DNA of 64,000 nucleotides from DASVFB01 sp963815965 (GTDB lineage Bacteria; Actinomycetota; Thermoleophilia; Gaiellales; Gaiellaceae), in NCBI GenBank assembly GCA_963815965.1, contig CAWFIT010000001.1, positions 868,001 to 932,000 of the forward strand, in the 5' to 3' direction. Of the stretch, positions 49,541 to 57,058 are shown one piece after another. Made by a program: the position numbers and the translations under genes. Numbering within the stretch: the first letter of the stretch is position 1; every line of letters begins with the position of its first letter. The notes under the pieces were generated by a model that searched no databases, was not told the origin of the DNA, and saw only the letters and a program-made list of their open reading frames with translations.

Positions 49541-51058
49541 ATGAGCAGCATCGCCAATTTCTTCAGCAATCCGCCGGGCTGGATTCTCATCTGGGTCCCG
49601 ATCCTCTTCTTTGCCGCGATTGTCTATTTGCTCTGGCGGACGCTGCAGATGATGCCGCGCGTGCGGCCGGCGCCGATCGAGGCGCAGGCGGGTTTTGCGA
49701 TCGGCTGGGGCGACGTGGCCGGGCTGGAGGAGGTCAAGGAGGAACTGTCGGAGGTCGTGGAGTTCCTGCGCACGCCCGAGCGCTTCGAACGGCTCGGCGC
49801 GAGGGTGCCGAAGGGAATCCTGCTCTATGGGCCGCCCGGGACCGGCAAGACGTTGATGGCGAAGGCCGTCGCATCCGAGTCGGGCGCAAAGTTCTATGCG
49901 CAGAGCGCCTCGGCATTCGTCGAGATGTTCGCGGGACTCGGCGCGGCGCGCATCCGCAAGCTCTTCCAGGAAGCGCGAAAGAACGCGCCCGCCATCATCT
50001 TCATCGACGAGCTCGACGCAGTCGGCGCGGCACGCACCGGCCACGGCTTCAACCGCGAGCAGGACCAAACGCTGAATCAGCTGCTCGTCGAGCTCGACGG
50101 CTTCGATGCGAGCGAGCGCGTCGTCGTGATGAGCGCCTCGAACCGCCTTCAGGATCTCGACCCGGCGCTGCTCCGTCCCGGCCGTTTCGACCGGCAGATG
50201 CTCGTCTCGCCCCCCGATCTTTCGGGGCGCGAAGCGATTCTCAACGTCCACACTCGAGGCAAGCCGCTCTCCTCGGATGTCGACCTGCAGCTGGTTGCGA
50301 AGCAGACCGCGGGTCTAACAGGCGCCGACCTTGCGAACATCTGCAACGAAGCCGCGATCTTCGCCGGCCGCAAGGAGTTGGAGTACCTGCGCCATGCGGA
50401 ATTCGACGCGGCGATGGAGCGCGTCGTCGCCGGTCTGCAGCAACGGCGCATCGTCACGGAAAAGGAGAAGCGGATCCTCGCTTACCACGAAGGGGGCCAC
50501 GCGGTCATATCGCATCTCACGGGCGACTTCCTACCGGTGCAGAAGGTGACGATCGTTGCGCGCGGCCAGGCTCTCGGCTACACGCTCAATCTTCCAGCCG
50601 AGGACCGTTACCTGCACACGAAGGAAGAGCTCGTCGACCTGATGAAGGTGTACCTCGGCGGCCGTGCCGCCGAGCAGGTCGTGTTCGGCCGCGTGACGAA
50701 CGGCGCGGCGAACGACCTCGAGAAAGTGACCGAGCTGGCCCGGGCGATGGTCTTCGAGTACGGAATGTCCGAGGTCGTCACGTCACGGACAATGCGCGCC
50801 GACAACTACGCGCTATCCGAGGAGACGAAACGGCTGCGCGACAGCGAGCAGGCGCGACTCACCGACCATGCCTTCGCCGAGGCCGTGCGGCTGCTGAGCA
50901 AGCATCGCTCCGCGCTCGATCGCGTGGCCAACGCGTTGCTCGAGAAGGAGACGCTCGTACGCGAGGAGGTCGAGAGCCTGCTCGCCGACACCGCTGTCGA
51001 GTCGCGCTCGAGCGACTTCGTCGGCGTCTCGCAAGTTGTGCCGCTGAGCTCGGACTAG
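49541..51058 (+). CDS. FtsH-like membrane AAA+ zinc protease, short form
   Basis: 505 aa. A single N-terminal membrane helix (14-33) replaces the usual two helices and periplasmic domain. The AAA+ module has GILLYGPPGTGKTLMAKAVA (Walker A), the pore loop FVEMF, IIFIDELDAVG (Walker B) and ALLRPGRFDRQ (SRH). The peptidase site is H316-E-G-G-H320 (HExxH) with later GRAAEQVVFG and GAANDLEKVTELAR, which carries the third ligand Asp. FtsH normally has HEAGH. It may be a paralogue with a special substrate. Confidence 0.92.
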   Translation: MSSIANFFSNPPGWILIWVPILFFAAIVYLLWRTLQMMPRVRPAPIEAQAGFAIGWGDVAGLEEVKEELSEVVEFLRTPERFERLGARVPKGILLYGPPGTGKTLMAKAVASESGAKFYAQSASAFVEMFAGLGAARIRKLFQEARKNAPAIIFIDELDAVGAARTGHGFNREQDQTLNQLLVELDGFDASERVVVMSASNRLQDLDPALLRPGRFDRQMLVSPPDLSGREAILNVHTRGKPLSSDVDLQLVAKQTAGLTGADLANICNEAAIFAGRKELEYLRHAEFDAAMERVVAGLQQRRIVTEKEKRILAYHEGGHAVISHLTGDFLPVQKVTIVARGQALGYTLNLPAEDRYLHTKEELVDLMKVYLGGRAAEQVVFGRVTNGAANDLEKVTELARAMVFEYGMSEVVTSRTMRADNYALSEETKRLRDSEQARLTDHAFAEAVRLLSKHRSALDRVANALLEKETLVREEVESLLADTAVESRSSDFVGVSQVVPLSSD

Positions 51059-51068
51059 CGCGCGCGGC

Positions 51069-51081
51069 TAGCATCGTCCGG
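51069..51081 (+). promoter_or_regulatory. Leaderless promoter for the methylmalonyl-CoA epimerase gene
   Basis: TAGCAT (51069-51074), 7 nt, then GTG 51082. Confidence 0.5.
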
Positions 51082-51486
51082 GTGGAGGCGCGCAGCATCC
51101 ATCATCTCGGCGTCGCCGTCTCCGATCTGGACGAGGCTCTCGGCACGTATACGCGGCTGTTCGGTGCGGAGCTCGAGCATCGTGCGACCGTCCCGGAGCA
51201 GGGCGTGGAAGCCGCGGCCGTCCTCGTCGGCAGCGGACGGGTCGAACTGCTTCGCCCGCTCGAGGACGACACGCCGGTCGGCAGGTTCCTCGCCTCTCGC
51301 GGCCCTGGAATGCACCACGTTGCGTTCGAGGTCGCGGACGTCCATGCTGCTCTCGAGTCGCTGAAGCGCGAGGGCGCCGAGCTCGTCGACGCCGAGCCGC
51401 ACGAGGGACTCTTCGGTCTCGAGGTGGCGTTCGTCCATCCGGATTCCGTCCACGGCGTACTTGCAGAGGTGGTGTCGCATGGCTGA
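51082..51486 (+). CDS. mce: Methylmalonyl-CoA epimerase
   Basis: 134 aa VOC-fold enzyme interconverting (R)- and (S)-methylmalonyl-CoA. SIHHLGVAVSDLDEALGTYTRLFGAELEHRATVPEQGVEAAAVLVGSGRVELL, GPGMHHVAFEVADVHAALESL and FVHPDSVHGVLAEV match MCE, with metal His and Glu in HHLGVAV, VELL and HHVAFEV. The start is GTG 51082 in frame with the VOC core. The mutase genes are not in the window. Confidence 0.92.
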   Translation: MEARSIHHLGVAVSDLDEALGTYTRLFGAELEHRATVPEQGVEAAAVLVGSGRVELLRPLEDDTPVGRFLASRGPGMHHVAFEVADVHAALESLKREGAELVDAEPHEGLFGLEVAFVHPDSVHGVLAEVVSHG

Positions 51487-51697
51487 GCAGGTGAGGATCG
51501 AGATCGGCTTCGACGGCGGGCAGTCGTTGAGCATGCTCGTCAGCTCGGAGTCCGTGAACGATCTCGAGCGCGGCATCGGCGGGGAGGGATCCGTCACCCT
51601 CGACGCCGAGGACGCGCAGTACGTCGTAAATCTCCGCAGGGTCGTCTACCTGCGCAGGTTCCGCCGCGAGGCAAGGGTGGGGTTCGGGGTCACGTGA
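51479..51697 (+). CDS. Hypothetical small beta-rich protein
   Basis: 72 aa from ATG 51479, overlapping the epimerase gene by 8 nt. The sequence EQVRIEIGFDGGQSLSMLVSSESVNDLERGI ... YVVNLRRVVYLRRFRREARVGFG looks like two beta sheets with a short helix. I do not recognise a family. The overlap and codon bias support a real gene. It ends within a palindrome upstream of the sigma factor gene. Confidence 0.6.
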   Translation: MAEQVRIEIGFDGGQSLSMLVSSESVNDLERGIGGEGSVTLDAEDAQYVVNLRRVVYLRRFRREARVGFGVT

Positions 51698-51700
51698 CCC
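51687..51700. promoter_or_regulatory. Perfect 14-bp palindrome upstream of the ECF sigma gene
   Basis: GGGTCACGTGACCC is a perfect dyad 16 nt before the sigma ATG (51717), overlapping the previous gene's stop. It could be an operator. Its core TCACGTGA equals the core of parS, but the flanks differ. Confidence 0.4.
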
Positions 51701-51716
51701 GGGCATCTAGCGGCTG

Positions 51717-52301
51717 ATGGCTGCAGCGAGCGAAAGCCCGTCGGCGCGTTCCGAGTCGCCCGACCGAGACCAGATTCGCCGACTCGTCGAGCGCGGTCAG
51801 CAGGGCGACCGCGACGCGCTCGAAGAGCTGTACCTCATCCACTTCGACCGCATTTACAGCTACCTGCACATGAGCGTCGGCAACCGTCACGACGCGGAGG
51901 ACCTGACGACGCAGACGTTCCTCAAGATGCTCGAGTCGATCGGTAGGTTCAGGTTTCAGGCTGCGCCGTTTTCCGCCTGGCTGTTCCGCATCGCGCACAA
52001 CCTCGCGATGGATCACTTCCGCGCCGGCCGGCGCTGGCAGCCGGAGGAGGAGGTTCCGGAACCGCCCGGGCAGGAGGAACTCTCCGCGGAGGACGAGGCG
52101 ATGCAGTCCATCGGCCGCGCGTCGATGCTCGAGTTGATCGACGGGCTCTCGGACGAGCAGCAACAGGTGCTCACGTTGAAGTTCGTCTTCAACTTCGGGA
52201 ACGCGGAGGTGGCGACGATCCTCGGCAAGACGGAAGGCGCCGTGAAGTCGTTGCAGCACCGTGCGCTCGTCTCGCTGCAGAAGCAGATCGAGCAGAGGTA
52301 G
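51717..52301 (+). CDS. ECF-type RNA polymerase sigma factor
   Basis: 194 aa. Region 2: ALEELYLIHFDRIYSYLHMSVGNRHDAEDLTTQTFLKMLESIGRFRF and AWLFRIAHNLAMDHFR. Region 4: LIDGLSDEQQQVLTLKFVFNFGNAEVATILGKTEGAVKSLQHRAL. No anti-sigma gene is adjacent; the next gene, 3 nt away with its own AGAGG ribosome site, is a YchF-like protein. The likely control is unknown, though the upstream palindrome is a candidate. Confidence 0.93.
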   Translation: MAAASESPSARSESPDRDQIRRLVERGQQGDRDALEELYLIHFDRIYSYLHMSVGNRHDAEDLTTQTFLKMLESIGRFRFQAAPFSAWLFRIAHNLAMDHFRAGRRWQPEEEVPEPPGQEELSAEDEAMQSIGRASMLELIDGLSDEQQQVLTLKFVFNFGNAEVATILGKTEGAVKSLQHRALVSLQKQIEQR

Positions 52302-52304
52302 CGC

Positions 52305-53222
52305 TTGGCCGTCCAGGTCGGGATCGTCGGCCTGCCGAACGCAGGCTCGACGACGCTCTTCAGGGCGCTCACGCACGCCGAGGCGAGCTCGGGCAAGGAG
52401 CACGTCGGGATGGCGGCGATTCCCGACGAGCGGTTGCCCAAGCTCGCCGCGGTCGTGGACGCGAAGAAGGTGACTCCTGCTGCGGTGCGTGTTGTCGACG
52501 TGCCGGGAACCGGAGCGGCGTTGCTCGGGAACTTGCGCCAGGTCGACGCGCTGCTCGCGGTGATAGACGGGTGGTCGGGAACGCGCGATCCCGCCGCCGA
52601 TCTCGAGACGCTGAAGCTCGAGCTGCTCGTCGCGGACCGCGACCACGTCGAGCGCCGGCTCGAGCGCGTGGCCAAGCAGGCGAAGTCAGGCGACGCGACG
52701 CTGCGCGGGGAGGTCGGGGCGCTCGAGCAGATCCTCGCGCACGTCGATGCCGGTGGGACGCTCGCGGGGTGGGACGGCGAGTTGCCTGCTGAGCTCGATC
52801 CGTTGACGACGAAGCCGCTGCTCGCGATCGAGAACGGCCCCGGCGGGCTGGACGCGCAGCTCGAGGCGGAGCTCGCCGAGCTTCCCGAAGACGAGGCCGC
52901 TGCGTTCCGGGAGAGCGAGTCTGCGCTCGCGGGCATCGTGACGCGGCTCTTCGAGGTCCTCGACCTGGTCACGTTCTTCACGGCGGGCGACAAGGAGACG
53001 CGGGCATGGACGCTCGCGCGCGGAGGTACGGCGATCGATGCTGCGGAGACGATCCACTCGGATATCGCGCGCGGGTTCATCCGCTGCGAGGTGATCCGCT
53101 GGGACGACCTCGTCGCCGCGGGGTCGCATACCGAAGCCGCCCGTCAGGGCAAGCAGCGCCTCGAGGGCAAGACCTACGTCGTCCAGGACGGCGACGTCCT
53201 GAATGTCCGCTTCAACGTCTGA
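52305..53222 (+). CDS. Degenerate YchF/OLA1-type protein lacking the P-loop lysine
   Basis: 305 aa (YchF is usually about 360). It aligns by eye along its length: QVGIVGLPNAGSTTLFRALT, ELLVADRDHVERRLERVAKQAKSGD, FFTAGDKETRAWTLARGGTAIDAAETIHSDIARGFIRCEVI and the TGS domain end EGKTYVVQDGDVLNVRFNV. Walker A, normally GLPNVGKST, is GLPNAGSTT: Lys15 is Ser. The switch II DIAGLV is DVPGTG and the NxxE nucleotide-specificity motif is gone. It is probably a pseudo-ATPase keeping the TGS RNA/ribosome-binding surface. Starts TTG 52305. Confidence 0.85.
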   Translation: MAVQVGIVGLPNAGSTTLFRALTHAEASSGKEHVGMAAIPDERLPKLAAVVDAKKVTPAAVRVVDVPGTGAALLGNLRQVDALLAVIDGWSGTRDPAADLETLKLELLVADRDHVERRLERVAKQAKSGDATLRGEVGALEQILAHVDAGGTLAGWDGELPAELDPLTTKPLLAIENGPGGLDAQLEAELAELPEDEAAAFRESESALAGIVTRLFEVLDLVTFFTAGDKETRAWTLARGGTAIDAAETIHSDIARGFIRCEVIRWDDLVAAGSHTEAARQGKQRLEGKTYVVQDGDVLNVRFNV

Positions 53223-53253
53223 AAAGGACTTGCGTTAGCCCGGCTGCTCCACG

Positions 53254-53280
53254 TATCATCAAATCGATGAGTGTCGATTT
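53254..53280 (+). promoter_or_regulatory. arsR leaderless promoter and operator dyads
   Basis: TATCAT (53254-53259), 7 nt, then ATG 53267; TTGCGT (53230-53235) is a possible -35 at 18 nt. Two overlapping dyads cover the start: TCATC-N5-GATGA (53256-53270) and AAATCGA-N6-TCGATTT (53261-53280). ArsR binding here would block transcription. Confidence 0.6.
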
Positions 53281-53614
53281 AAGGCCGATCGCCTGTTGCG
53301 CGCCGCTCGCGGGGCGAGCTCTTTCCGATGCGGAGGCTCGCGCAACCGCGCGGCTCTTCAGAGCTCTCGGCGAGCCCGCCCGCGTGCGGCTCGTGAACCT
53401 GCTCGTCGACGCAGGCGAGCCGGTCTGCGTCTGCGAGCTCATCGAGCCGCTCGGTCTGGCGCAGGCGACCGTCTCGCACCACCTGAAGCTGCTTACCGAC
53501 GTCGGCCTGCTCGACCGCGAAGAGCGCGGCAAGTGGGCTTACTACTCGATCAATGCGAAGGCGATGGCGCGACTTGCGTCGCTCGTCGACCTGAGCGAAG
53601 GAGGCTGCTGTTAA
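53267..53614 (+). CDS. arsR: ArsR-family arsenic-responsive repressor
   Basis: 115 aa winged helix: ARLFRALGEPARVRLVNLLVDAG, recognition helix GLAQATVSHHLKLLTDVGLL and wing REERGKWAYYSI. Cys10, Cys11 and Cys54 (with Cys56) match the As(III) site of the Corynebacterium-type ArsR, which uses an N-terminal CC pair and a Cys in the ExCVC segment. A second CC ends the protein. It lies directly upstream of arsM with one-base overlap, so it should derepress arsM when arsenite binds. Confidence 0.93.
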   Translation: MSVDLRPIACCAPLAGRALSDAEARATARLFRALGEPARVRLVNLLVDAGEPVCVCELIEPLGLAQATVSHHLKLLTDVGLLDREERGKWAYYSINAKAMARLASLVDLSEGGCC

Positions 53615-54369
53615 TGAGCACGACGACTGCGAACGAGCTGCGCGACGAGGTCCGTCGGCGCTACGCGGAGTCCGCCCGCGCGGTCACTCAAGGAGGAGCG
53701 GGGTGCTGCGACAGCTCCTGCTGCCAGGGCGACGCGGAGTCCGGCTTCGGCGGGGCCCTCTACGACCTCGGTCAGCGCGGAGAGCTGCCCGCCGCCGCCG
53801 CGCTCGCCTCGCTCGGTTGCGGCAATCCCACCGCAGTCGCCGAGCTCAACGAGGGCGAGACGGTGCTCGACCTGGGCTCGGGCGGCGGAATCGACGTGAT
53901 CCTGTCGGCGAAGCGCGTCGGCCCGACGGGGCGTGTGTTCGGGCTCGACATGACCGACGAGATGCTTGCGCTCGCGCGCGCCAATGCGGTGGACGCAGGC
54001 GCCTCGAACGCGATCTTCCTCAAGGGGATCATCGAGGACGTTCCGCTTCCCGCCGAGTCAGTCGACGTCGTGATCTCGAACTGCGTCATCAACCTTTCGA
54101 CGGACAAGGCGGCGGTGCTGACAGAGATGGCGCGCGTGCTCAAGCCCGGCGGGCGCGTCGGCGTCTCCGACATCGTGGCCGAGGATCGCCTCACGCCCGA
54201 GGACCGCGCCGAGCGTGGCTCCTACGTCGGCTGCATCGCGGGCGCGCTCTCGAAAAGCGAGTACGAGCAAGGACTCGACGCGGCGGGATTCGCCGACGTC
54301 TCGGTCACGTTCACACACGAGGTCGCCGACGGAATGCACGGCGCGATTGTCAAGGCCGTCAAAGGCTGA
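53614..54369 (+). CDS. arsM: Arsenite S-adenosylmethionine methyltransferase
   Basis: 251 aa. SAM-binding core TVLDLGSGGGIDVILSAKRVGPTGRVFGLDMTDEML. The three catalytic As-binding cysteines are in place: Cys69 (SLGCGNPTA), Cys157 (VISNCVINLS) and Cys207 (YVGCIAGAL). A further CCDSSCC cluster (31-37) is typical of bacterial ArsM. Methylation gives volatile or less trapped arsenicals. Start ATG 53614 shares one base with the arsR stop. Confidence 0.95.
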   Translation: MSTTTANELRDEVRRRYAESARAVTQGGAGCCDSSCCQGDAESGFGGALYDLGQRGELPAAAALASLGCGNPTAVAELNEGETVLDLGSGGGIDVILSAKRVGPTGRVFGLDMTDEMLALARANAVDAGASNAIFLKGIIEDVPLPAESVDVVISNCVINLSTDKAAVLTEMARVLKPGGRVGVSDIVAEDRLTPEDRAERGSYVGCIAGALSKSEYEQGLDAAGFADVSVTFTHEVADGMHGAIVKAVKG

Positions 54370-54381
54370 TCTCGGGTTTCG

Positions 54382-55209
54382 TCAGCCGGCTGAGATGAGC
54401 ACGACGCCTGTGAGCGTCGCGGCGATGCCGACGTTCTGCCAACGGTCGACGCGCTCTCCCAGCAGGACTCGTGCGAGCACGACGGTAACGATCGGGTAGA
54501 GCGACGCGAGCACCGAAGTGACGCTGACGAGCCCGTAGGCCGAGGACGCCGCGAACAGCGCGTTGCCGAGCATGTCTCCGAGCCCGACGGCGGACACGTA
54601 CGCCGTGTTTCGGCGCGAGATGCGGACCGAGCTGCGCAGGGCGAGCGCGGTGAGCGCGACGAGGGTGAAGGACGTCGTGCGGAAGATGAGTGATGCCCAC
54701 CAGAAGTCCGCTTCGCCGGCGGCGTGCATCGGGACGAAATAGCCTCCGAAGCCGAGCGCTGCGAGCAACGCGAGACCGGCACCTGCGGCGAGGCGACGCT
54801 GGCCCTCCTGGTGCTCTCGGGAGGCGAGCCCGACGCCGACCAGCGCAGCCATGATTCCGACGATCTGGGGCGGGGACGGCCGGTCGCCTGTTGCGAGGCC
54901 GAAGGTGACGGGAACGACCGCGGACACTCCCGCGATCGGCGCGACGATGCTCATCGCGCCCACCGCCATGCCGCGGTAGAAGGCGAACAGGCCGAGCGTC
55001 CCCGAAAGCGACGCCGGGATGGCCCAGAGGACGGCGCTTCCGGCCGGCCCCGCGCCGCGGATCGCTACAGCTGCAGCGATGGCGATCAGCCCCGCGATCT
55101 GCGCGGTGAAAAGGACGCGCAGGGTGCCGAGCGTCCGTCCCTTGAGCGGGCCGAAGAAGTCCGCGAAGCCCCACGAGAGGCTCGCGCCGAGAGCGAGTCC
55201 GGGGCCTAT
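54382..55209 (-). CDS. EamA/DMT-family transporter, non-canonical start
   Basis: About 275 aa with ten membrane helices. First half: GLALGASLSWGFADFFGPLKGR ... GSAVLWAIPASLSGTLGLFAFYRGMAVGAMSIVAPIAG. Second half: GLALLAALGFGGYFVPMH and SAYGLVSVTSVLASLYPIVTVVLARVLLGERVDRWQNVGIAATLTGVVLI, typical EamA repeats. The first standard start (ATG 54969) would discard three helices. Upstream no ATG/GTG/TTG exists before the YhaM stop. ATA at 55209 forms an ATAG overlap with that stop and is the best candidate. Substrate unknown. Confidence 0.8.
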   Translation of the reverse strand: MGPGLALGASLSWGFADFFGPLKGRTLGTLRVLFTAQIAGLIAIAAAVAIRGAGPAGSAVLWAIPASLSGTLGLFAFYRGMAVGAMSIVAPIAGVSAVVPVTFGLATGDRPSPPQIVGIMAALVGVGLASREHQEGQRRLAAGAGLALLAALGFGGYFVPMHAAGEADFWWASLIFRTTSFTLVALTALALRSSVRISRRNTAYVSAVGLGDMLGNALFAASSAYGLVSVTSVLASLYPIVTVVLARVLLGERVDRWQNVGIAATLTGVVLISAG

Positions 55210-56003
55210 TGCGCGGGCCGCGTGGCGGCGACGGCGTCGAGCTGATTCGCGTGGTAGAGCGCCGCGGCCTCGGCGGTGCGCGCCGCGCGCAAGTCGTGGT
55301 GCGTTGCGACGGCATGCAGCAGCTCGGCGGGAGCTCGTTCGGCCTCGAGGACGCGCACGCCGAGGTGTACGTGCCCGAGCAGACGGCCCTCCTCGGTGGG
55401 GCGGAAGGCAGGAGGCGGGCCGAGCTCGCGCGTACGGCCGACGTCGTGTACGAGCGCCGCGGCGAGCAGCAGGTCGGCGCGCAGGCGCGGGTGCAGCTGC
55501 GTGAGCTCGTGGCAGATCGTCGCCACGCCGACAGTGTGCTCGAGCAAGCCGCCCGCGTACGAGTGGTGCGCGTCGGGCGTCGCCGGATACGTCCGCAAGG
55601 ACGTTCCCGCAAGCACGCGCGTGACAAGCTCGCGGAGAACTTCGTCGTGAATCTCCGACGCGAGGAAAACAAGGAATCCCTCGAGCTCCTCGGCGTCGCG
55701 GCGCAGCGTCGGAGCGAGCGTCGCAGGGTCCGCTTCAGCGGGCTCGAGCGCACGCACCTCGAGCTGTAGCCGGTCGCGAAACTTCTCGACGCGCCCGAGG
55801 ACGTGCACCGCGTCGCCCTCGGCGAAGCGCGCGTCGAGCAGCTCGACGTCGCTCCACACGCGGCCCGCGATGCGCCCGGTCGCGTCCGAGAGCTCGAGCG
55901 CGAGGTACGGCGCGCCCCCACGGGTCCGCAGCTTCTCCTTCTTCAGCACCGCGTAGACGCCGTCGACGACCCGGTTCTCCGCAAGGTCGGCGACCGTGCT
56001 CAC
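55206..56003 (-). CDS. YhaM-like OB-fold/HD-domain 3'-5' exonuclease
   Basis: 265 aa from GTG 56003. An N-terminal OB-fold (NRVVDGVYAVLKKEKLRTRGGAPYLALELSDATGRIAGRVW) precedes an HD domain with His146/147, His156 and HD186-187 (DAHHSYAGGLLEHTVGVA, VHDVGR). This is the YhaM layout, an exoribonuclease in Firmicutes. The start follows TAGGAT by 7 nt, so it is leaderless. It diverges from the DUF1015 gene and is followed by the EamA gene. Confidence 0.9.
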   Translation of the reverse strand: MSTVADLAENRVVDGVYAVLKKEKLRTRGGAPYLALELSDATGRIAGRVWSDVELLDARFAEGDAVHVLGRVEKFRDRLQLEVRALEPAEADPATLAPTLRRDAEELEGFLVFLASEIHDEVLRELVTRVLAGTSLRTYPATPDAHHSYAGGLLEHTVGVATICHELTQLHPRLRADLLLAAALVHDVGRTRELGPPPAFRPTEEGRLLGHVHLGVRVLEAERAPAELLHAVATHHDLRAARTAEAAALYHANQLDAVAATRPAQ

Positions 56004-56031
56004 AAGAGTGATCCTACGGTACGGTCCAGCC
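56004..56031. promoter_or_regulatory. 28-bp divergent leaderless promoter (YhaM-like / DUF1015)
   Basis: The minus strand TAGGAT (56016-56011) lies 7 nt before the YhaM GTG. The plus strand TACGGT (56020-56025) lies 6 nt before the DUF1015 GTG (56032). The whole 28-bp gap thus contains both promoters. Confidence 0.55.
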
Positions 56032-57058
56032 GTGGCCGACGTGCGTCCCTTCCGCGCGGAGCGGTACGGCGAGCGCGCCGGCCGGCTCGAAGATCTGGTC
56101 GCGCCGCCGTACGACGTCATCGGGCCGGAGGAGCGCCGCGAGTACCTCTCACGCAACCCGCACAACGTCGTGCATCTGACCTTGCCGGACTCCGAGGAGG
56201 AAGCAGCACGCGAGCTCGCGGAATGGCGCGCCGAGCAAGTCCTCGTGCGCGATCCGGAGCCGGCTGCGCTGGGCGCTCTCGCAGTCGTACGTCGGCCCGG
56301 ACGGCGTCTCGCGGACGCGGAATGGCGTCGTCGTCGCGCTCCGCCTGGAGCCGTACGACCGCCGGGTGGTTCTTCCGCACGAGCGCACGCACGCCGGGCC
56401 GAAGCAGGGACGCCTGCGTCTGCTACGCGCGACGCGCACGCAGCTCGAACCGATTTTCCTCCTCCACGACGGCGACCCGGTCGTTCTGCCCGAGCGCGCG
56501 CCGAACCTCTCGCTCGACGGAGAACGGCTCTGGGGGCTCGCCGAGCTGCCCGACGTCTCGGATCAGCTGCTGATCGCGGACGGTCACCATCGCTACGAGA
56601 CGGCGCTCGCGTTCAACGGCGAGGACGGAAGCGACGCGAGCGGCTGGATGATGGTCGTGCTCGTTTCGACGCGCGAGCAAGGCCTTACGATCTTTCCGAC
56701 GCACCGCGTCGCCGCGCGCATCGGCAACGTGAAGGGCTCGGAGATCGAGCGGCCGGGAGCCGAGCTGCCGGGCGTTGTGCTCTACCGCGGCGACGGCAGG
56801 TACGAGCTGATCGAAGGCGAGGGCCTCGACGTCGAGATCGTCGACCGGCTCGCGCCCGACGGTGTGACCTACACGCCGAGCCGCGAAGAAGCCGAGGCAG
56901 CAGTCGATCGCGGCGACGCAGAAGGTGCCTTTCTGCTCCGGCCGGCGGCGATCGACGACGTCTTCGCGTATGCGCGCCGAGGCGAGGTGCTGCCGCAGAA
57001 GACGACGTACTTCTTCCCGAAGCTGACTAGCGGTCTTCTCTTCTACCCGCTTGACTGA
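56032..57058 (+). pseudogene. DUF1015 family protein, frameshifted
   Basis: GTG 56032 starts ADVRPFRAERYGERAGRLEDLVAPPYDVIGPEERREYLSRNPHNVVHLTLPD, the DUF1015 N-terminus. One extra base within 56263-56269 shifts the frame. Correcting it joins PEPA to WALSQSYVGPDGVSRTRNGVVVALRLEPYDRRVVLPHERTHAGPKQGRL and on to GHHRYETALAF and VLPQKTTYFFPKLTSGLLFYPL, about 341 aa in all. As written only the 230-aa part from 56366 remains open. Function unknown (phosphatase-like or serine kinase-like relatives). The gene overlaps the next by 8 nt. Confidence 0.82.

Noticed and set aside
54359..55921. A 520-codon leftward frame across the EamA and YhaM genes
   Set aside because: Ser/Arg-rich shadow; both real proteins are recognised in other frames.
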